Source of the DNA: an uncultured Porphyromonadaceae bacterium
GTDB taxonomy: Bacteria > Bacteroidota > Bacteroidia > Bacteroidales > Muribaculaceae
Assembly: GCA_900549445.1 (NCBI GenBank)
Contig: UROS01000011.1
Location: 1 to 27,276, forward strand
DNA: 27,276 nucleotides
Direction: 5' to 3'
Shown here: positions 22,524 to 27,276 of the stretch, one piece after another
How positions within the stretch are numbered: position 1 is the first letter of the stretch
Layout: every line of letters begins with the position of its first letter
Notes under the pieces: model-generated
Database searches by the model: none
What the model saw: the letters and a program-made list of their open reading frames with translations, nothing else
Told to the model about the DNA's origin: nothing
Program-made: the position numbers and the translations under genes

Positions 22524-24074
22524 TTATTTGATTACTTCGTAGGTGACGTTGTCCTGTTCCTTGACGTACTTTTCGAGATCGGCGATCGACTTGAATGTCT
22601 GAACCCAGTAGATCTTGTAGGTACCTCCGTCGGGGAGCTTCTGGATGTCGGCGTACTTGAAGGTAATGGTGTTGAAGGTGGCAACTGAGGTGGTCGGGAG
22701 CTTGCCTCCGTTGCCCCAGCCCTGCTCGGTGAGGCTGTAGATGAACACGTGGGAACCGTCGGAGCACTTGTAGTCGTGGAGCCACTTGTTGTTATTGCCG
22801 TTGAGACCGCCGCTGAAACCTTTGCCCTCGCAGTTGCCGCCTGAGCCGTCGAGAGTGATGTTGCGGGCGGTTACGGTGGAGTACTTGTCCTTCAGATCCT
22901 CCATCTTCACTGCGAAGATGGGATATTCGCCTGCGTGGAAGTAGACTTTCTTCATCCAGCTGCGGAAGTCCTGACGGGCCTTGTTGGCGTTGCCTGCCAC
23001 GTCGACTTCATAGTATCCGTAGTTCCAGGTGCCGGTGCCGTTGGTGCCGTACCAGCTCATGAGGGCTTCGTCGTGGTAGAGCTCGCGGATGAGACCTGCG
23101 GCCAGATTCATCTCTATCGAGCTGCTCTTGCCGGTCTCGGGGCAGGTGGCGGTGATGGTGAAGTTGCCGAAGTTGCCGTCCTGGTTGAGGGTTACAACGC
23201 CGTCCTTGACGGTTGCGATTGACTCGTCGCTCGAGGTCCACTCGATGAGCGACATCGTGCAGTTGGAGGGCACGGTGGTGAAGTCGAGATTGACAACCTG
23301 CTCGTTGTAGGCGCAGAAATAGCCGCTGTTTACCGAGAACTTCTGGTCGATCGTTATATCCTCGGGCTGAACAACCTGGCGCACGATGATTTCCTTGCTT
23401 GCCGAAAGGTTGGAGCCGTCGAAAGTTCTGGCGGTGATGGTTACGTGCGCTTCGATTTCGGGGTTGGCCACGCCGGTTACCACGCCGTTTTTGTCGACGG
23501 TGGCAACGGACGTGTTGCTCGATGTCCAGTCGAGGGTGCGGTAGGTCGATTCAATCGGGAGGATGGTGGTGCTGAACTTGATGGTTTCGCCGGCGTAAAC
23601 CTCGTCGGCGTCGCTGCTGATTGAGATTTCAGTGGCGGGAACGAGCGCATCGCTAACCATTACTTTTACAGAGCTTGCTATGCCGGAGGAGGCGTAGAAA
23701 GGTTTCGGAGCCACCTGGATAATCGAGTAGCCTGTGCCGTCGGCGCTCAGCGCTGTGATGTTGCCTTCGGCGTCTACGCTCACGTTCTCAGGATTCGATG
23801 AGCTCCATTCAACTTCGTCGGAGGTGATGTTGTCGGGACCTATTGAATATTCGAGTTTCATGGTCTCGCCCTTGATGAGCGGAAGGGTTGTCACGTTGTT
23901 GGCGTCGGCATACAGGAGCTTCTGCTTGTCCTGCGGAATCCGGAGCTCAACTTGGCTGGGATACACTACGGGGTTGAGGTCGCCGTGGGTTATGGCGTCG
24001 TCGCCGCAGGAGCTGACAGCAGCGGCAGCCATTAAAGCGATGGAGCCCGTAATGAATATATTGTTGAATTTCAT
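22524..24074 (-). CDS. Surface lipoprotein with Ig-like (Big_2) repeats, probable glycan-binding protein
   Basis: A 516-residue lipoprotein: MKFNNIFITGSIALMAAAAVSSC, Cys23, followed by GDD as in surface-exported Bacteroidota lipoproteins. After a linker come three bacterial Ig-like units, recognisable by WSSSNPENVSVDAEGNITAL, DWTSSNTSVATVDKNGVVTG and EWTSSDESIATVKDGVVTLN (about residues 45-325). The last 190 residues form a distinct C-terminal domain rich in Trp, Tyr and Gly (GTGTWNYGYYEV, NNKWLHDYKCSDG), which resembles DUF4979 as I recall it. In the SusE/SusF position right after susD, a non-catalytic surface glycan-binding role is expected, with ligand contact by the C-terminal domain. This is inference from architecture and position. 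Confidence 0.82.
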   Translation of the reverse strand: MKFNNIFITGSIALMAAAAVSSCGDDAITHGDLNPVVYPSQVELRIPQDKQKLLYADANNVTTLPLIKGETMKLEYSIGPDNITSDEVEWSSSNPENVSVDAEGNITALSADGTGYSIIQVAPKPFYASSGIASSVKVMVSDALVPATEISISSDADEVYAGETIKFSTTILPIESTYRTLDWTSSNTSVATVDKNGVVTGVANPEIEAHVTITARTFDGSNLSASKEIIVRQVVQPEDITIDQKFSVNSGYFCAYNEQVVNLDFTTVPSNCTMSLIEWTSSDESIATVKDGVVTLNQDGNFGNFTITATCPETGKSSSIEMNLAAGLIRELYHDEALMSWYGTNGTGTWNYGYYEVDVAGNANKARQDFRSWMKKVYFHAGEYPIFAVKMEDLKDKYSTVTARNITLDGSGGNCEGKGFSGGLNGNNNKWLHDYKCSDGSHVFIYSLTEQGWGNGGKLPTTSVATFNTITFKYADIQKLPDGGTYKIYWVQTFKSIADLEKYVKEQDNVTYEVIK

Positions 24075-24106
24075 TGTTGTTCCTGTTTAGTTAGATTGAC
24101 ATACGG

Positions 24107-25834
24107 TTAATTCCACTGGGGATTCTGTCCGAGCTGCGGGTTGAGCTGGCGCTGGTCGGAGGGCAGAGGATTGAGGTAGAGCTTGGAATTGTTTTTCCAG
24201 GCGCCGCGGTCGGTGAATATGATTATGCAGCCTTCGGCATCGAGGTTGGTGGTGTTCCACGTTGCCTCATACTGGGTTCCGCGGATTTTCACGCCGACCA
24301 TGTCCATTGCCATTTCGTCGGGAGCGGTGGCCCAGCGCTTGAGGTCGTCGAGACGGAAGCCTTCGAGGAAGAACTCAACGGTGCGTTCGCGGCGGATTTC
24401 CTCGCGCATCGACAGGCCGTGGGCGCTTGCAAAAGCGTTTGTAAGCTTGGGCATGTTGGGATTCACGCGGTTGCGCACGAGGTTGAGCGACATGTTGAGT
24501 TCGTCGTCGGTTATGGCGTTGTTGAGCTCGTAAGATGCCTCGGCAAAGTTCAGAAGCACTTCCGCATAGCGGATATAGGGGTAGTCGTAGCTCTCGTAGT
24601 AGTCGGCCACTTCGCGCTCCGTCGCCCATTTCCATACGTGGTAGCCCGAGCCGCCTCCGCCTGCGAAGGTGTAGCTGTTCTCGAGGTCGGAATCATCCCA
24701 CTTTGTACGGGGCTTTGAGTCGTTGTCCCAGTAGTGTTCGCCGGGTTTCACGAGGGTGTTGGTCATACGGTTGTCGCGGTTGGTGAATTCGCTCACCATA
24801 CGGTCGTAGCCCTGGAAACGGGGCGATTTGTCGATGGGCAGACCGTCGTCGCAGAGATAGAGGTTGGCGAGCTTGCGCGATGCCATTACGGCGTTGCCCG
24901 AGGTGTGGATGGCGTGGGTGATGTTCTGTGCGTATTTATCGCCCAGACGGCGGCGGCTGGCGAGGATATACTCGGTGTTGTTCGATTTGGTGAGACCGGC
25001 GGGGTTGCACTGTGCATCCTCGAGTATAAACATGTAGCGGTAGCTCTGGTTGCCGAGCTTGGCATTGTAGAAGAGGCTGTAGTGATTGTCGTCGATCACC
25101 TGCTTGGCGGCCTTGCGCGCCTGGGTGAGGAGCTGGTTCACGCGGGGTTCGTTGGCGGTGGCGTCCTTGCCCCCGTTGTGGAATTTCTGCCAGGTGCCTT
25201 CGTAGAGAGCGATGCGGGAGAGGAGTGCGAGGGCTGCGCTTTTGGTTACACGTCCGGCTTCAGCCGGTGTGTCGGGCAGTCCGTCGGCTGCTTCCCAAAG
25301 GTCTTTGAGGCACTGGTCGATCACGTCGCCGCGGTCATCGCGCGGACCGTAGAGCTCGCCCGAGTCGAGGTCGAGGGGGCTGGTGAGCAGGATAACATCG
25401 CCGTAGTTCTGCACGAGTTCGAAGTGACACATTGCGCGGAAGAACTTGGCTTCTGCCACCGGAATCTTTATTCCTTCCTGGTCGCCGAATCCTTCGGCGT
25501 TCTTGAGCAGAAGGTTGGTGTAGAAGATGCGCTTGTAGTTTTCGTTATATGTTCCGTCGGTGGCAGGTACTACGTTGATGCCCTGGCTGAAGTTGTTGAT
25601 GCTGGTGCCTCCGAGCAGATCGGAGCGATAGTCGCTGTGGGGATTGTCGCTGACGCCGCGGCTCAGGTCGGGAACCCAGCCGTAGAACTGGTTGGCGTAG
25701 AGGCGGAAATTGTCGGCGGTGTTCCAGACCATATTGTCGCCCATCTGAGCTTTCGGCTCGAGGTCAAGGCAGGAAGTGGCTGAGAACCCCATGAGGGTTA
25801 TGCCGGCTGCAATGATATATGAATTGAATTTCAT
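24107..25834 (-). CDS. susD: SusD/RagB-family surface glycan-binding lipoprotein
   Basis: A 575-residue lipoprotein with signal MKFNSYIIAAGITLMGFSATSC (Cys22) followed by LDLEP, the typical SusD opening. Family features include an early NTADNFRLYANQFYGWVPDL, VAEAKFFRAMCHFELVQNYGDV in the TPR-like helices, YPYIRYAEVLLNFAEASYEL near the C-terminus, and REEIRRERTVEFFLEGFRLDDLKRW. SusD proteins sit over the SusC barrel as a lid and capture oligosaccharides at the cell surface. The gene follows susC after 19 bp and precedes the Ig-repeat lipoprotein by 32 bp, the canonical order. Length is normal for the family. The ligand, probably a uronic-acid-containing glycan, is inferred from neighbouring enzymes. 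Confidence 0.96.
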   Translation of the reverse strand: MKFNSYIIAAGITLMGFSATSCLDLEPKAQMGDNMVWNTADNFRLYANQFYGWVPDLSRGVSDNPHSDYRSDLLGGTSINNFSQGINVVPATDGTYNENYKRIFYTNLLLKNAEGFGDQEGIKIPVAEAKFFRAMCHFELVQNYGDVILLTSPLDLDSGELYGPRDDRGDVIDQCLKDLWEAADGLPDTPAEAGRVTKSAALALLSRIALYEGTWQKFHNGGKDATANEPRVNQLLTQARKAAKQVIDDNHYSLFYNAKLGNQSYRYMFILEDAQCNPAGLTKSNNTEYILASRRRLGDKYAQNITHAIHTSGNAVMASRKLANLYLCDDGLPIDKSPRFQGYDRMVSEFTNRDNRMTNTLVKPGEHYWDNDSKPRTKWDDSDLENSYTFAGGGGSGYHVWKWATEREVADYYESYDYPYIRYAEVLLNFAEASYELNNAITDDELNMSLNLVRNRVNPNMPKLTNAFASAHGLSMREEIRRERTVEFFLEGFRLDDLKRWATAPDEMAMDMVGVKIRGTQYEATWNTTNLDAEGCIIIFTDRGAWKNNSKLYLNPLPSDQRQLNPQLGQNPQWN

Positions 25835-25853
25835 TGTGGTTTCCTTTATTGGT

Positions 25854-27253
25854 TTAGAAAGTTAAGTTGAGACCGAAAGTCCAGTTGCGGGTGAAGGGGT
25901 AACGGGCAGTGCCGCCGCCGTCGCGCTTGGCTTCAGGATCCCATCCGTCGCGGAGTTTGGTGGTTTCCCAGAGGTCGCTGCCGCTCACGTAGACGCGGGC
26001 GCCGGTCAGGCAGTGGGTGGCGGCCAGCCAGTTCTGCGGGAGGGTGTAGCCTACAGTTACGTTTTTAAGGCGGAGATAGCGGCCGTCCTGAGCGGAGAGC
26101 GACGATGCCTGATAGTTGTATTTGTTGATGGTGGTGTCGGTGGTGTAGGGGTTGTAGAATCCGTCGGGATTCTCCGGACTCCACACGTTGCCGATTGAAG
26201 CGCGGCTGGTGTTGGTGTACAGCGCGTTGAAAGGCATTGTCTGGTTGTTGAGCTCGCGGAAAACGAAGCGGTTGGCGGCTCCCTGGAAAATCATGCTGAA
26301 GTCGAGTCCTTTCCAGCTTGCGCCGAAGTTGAACGAGTAGGAGATTTCGGGTGAGTCGGAGCCGAGGTAGATGTAGTCTTTCTCGTCGAGAACGCCGTCG
26401 CCGTTTTCGTCACAGTAGAGGTTGTCGCCCACACGGAGGTTTTTGGGCATGCCTATGCCGTTGCCGTCGTAGTATTTGGTGATGTAGGCGTTGAGCATTT
26501 CCTCGTTCTGGATCTTGCCGGCGTAGCGCATACCGAAGATGGAATAGAGGGGATAACCCTGCTGGGTTTTCACGTAGCCCGACTTGAGCACGGTAGTGCC
26601 TCCGAAGTCGGTTAGCTCGTTGCGTGCGAAGGTTAATGTACCACCGACGTGCCATTTCACGTCGCCTGCACGGCCATTGTAGGTGAGCTGTCCTTCATAG
26701 CCCCAGCCCTTGAACTTGCCGGCGTTGGCCGAAGGAGCCTTGTCGCCGAGGGTGGCGGGATAGGTTATCGCCACGAGCATATTGTCGTTGTGCTTCTCGA
26801 AGTAGTCGAGCTGACCGGTGATTGAGCCGTTGAGCAGTGAGAAGTCGAGACCGACGTTGAAACTCTTTATGCGCTCCCAGTGGCGTGAATTCGAGGCAAA
26901 TTCGCCGTTGGTGGCAATGTAGGTGAGTTTGTTGCTGCCTATGTATGCACCGCTGGCAGTCTTCAGGTCATAGAGCTGTACGCCGTCGTAGCGGCCGATG
27001 CCGCTCTGATTGCCCATTTCGGCGTAGGAGGCGCGGATCTTGAGGTTGGAGAGCCAGGTGAGGTCGCGCATGAACTTTTCCTGGCTGATGCGCCAGCCGC
27101 CGGAAATGCCGTAGAAGAAGTCCCAGCGGTTGCCGGGCTGGAATTTCGACGAACCGTCGTAGCGGCCGTTGAATTCGATAAGATAGCGGCCGTCGAAATC
27201 GTAGTTGAAACGTCCGAAGTACGAGAGATTGGATTCCTGCCAGCGTTCCACAC
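25854..27253 (-). CDS. susC: SusC-family TonB-dependent outer-membrane transporter (C-terminal part)
   Basis: Only the last 466 or so residues are present; signal peptide, carboxypeptidase-like domain and plug lie beyond the contig end. The visible part is beta-barrel with SusC/RagA motifs: SNLSYFGRFNYDFDGRYLIE, SSKFQPGNRWDFFYGISGGW, RASYAEMGNQSGIGRYDG, LRVGDNLYCDENGDGVLDEKD, SYSFNFGASWKGLDFSMIFQ, and a final strand ending FGLNLTF with the terminal aromatic needed for barrel insertion. The EF-hand-like DENGDG segment is common in this family. An apparent GTG start at 27251 is an artefact of the contig end. It would import large oligosaccharides into the periplasm with SusD, powered by TonB. 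Confidence 0.96.
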
Positions 27254-27276
27254 CTGTCTCTTATACACATCTCCGA
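27254..27276. other. Residual Nextera (Tn5 mosaic-end) sequencing adapter
   Basis: CTGTCTCTTATACACATCT at 27254-27272 is the Nextera transposase adapter, followed by CCGA, the start of the index-side extension. It breaks the susC frame and marks the contig end. Its reverse translations begin MCIRDR and MYKRQ, peptides typical of adapter read-through. It is a technical artefact, not biology. Confidence 0.97.

Noticed and set aside
24734..25783. A 349-codon plus-strand open frame
   Set aside because: It is a shadow of susD.
26963..27270. Small minus-strand frames beginning MCIRDR or MYKRQ
   Set aside because: Their first residues are translated from the sequencing adapter and the rest is a frame-shifted shadow of susC.

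Overview
The window looks like the end of a contig from a Bacteroidota genome, most likely order Bacteroidales. It carries a susC/susD pair, lipoproteins with Bacteroidota-style lipoboxes, no Shine-Dalgarno-rich leaders, and several perfect copies of the Bacteroidota -7 promoter element (TAnnTTTG). Coding DNA is fairly GC-rich, which produces many long antisense shadow frames; a Muribaculaceae-like lineage is a guess. The last 23 bases are leftover Nextera (Tn5 mosaic-end) adapter, so the real sequence stops at about 27253.

Right part (27253 to 15318, minus strand): a polysaccharide utilisation locus. In order of transcription it holds susC (3' part only), susD, an Ig-repeat surface lipoprotein, an alginate-lyase-fold lipoprotein (PL38/PL5-like), a GH28-like beta-helix protein, a heparinase II/III-fold lyase and a GH97. 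Spacings are short, except for two gaps of about 80 bp on either side of the alginate-lyase-fold gene, each holding a strong hairpin.

Middle part (15165 to 5444, minus strand): after a 152-bp gap comes GH43, GH88 (unsaturated uronyl hydrolase), a DUF4861 lipoprotein, a kduD-type SDR, a GatC-like PTS EIIC permease with no EIIA/EIIB, kduI, a GltD/NfnB-like flavin/Fe-S oxidoreductase, and kdgK. Together these describe breakdown of a uronic-acid polymer: lyases and GH88 release unsaturated uronate, then KduI, KduD and KdgK lead to KDPG. The aldolase is not in the window. KduI carries a clear signal peptide, so the isomerisation seems to occur in the periplasm and the EIIC-like permease may import the keto-sugar product.

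Left part (5443 to 1): a short intergenic region with a degenerate 9-bp repeat inside a long inverted repeat; a RHH antitoxin and a YafQ/RelE-type toxin whose reading frame is cut by one in-frame stop codon; then an AraC-type regulator (+) divergent from an MFS sugar porter and a DUF5107/TPR protein (-, running off the left edge). A perfect 8-bp inverted repeat brackets the porter's promoter in the divergent intergenic region.

No rRNA, tRNA, CRISPR array, insertion sequence or integrase was recognised.
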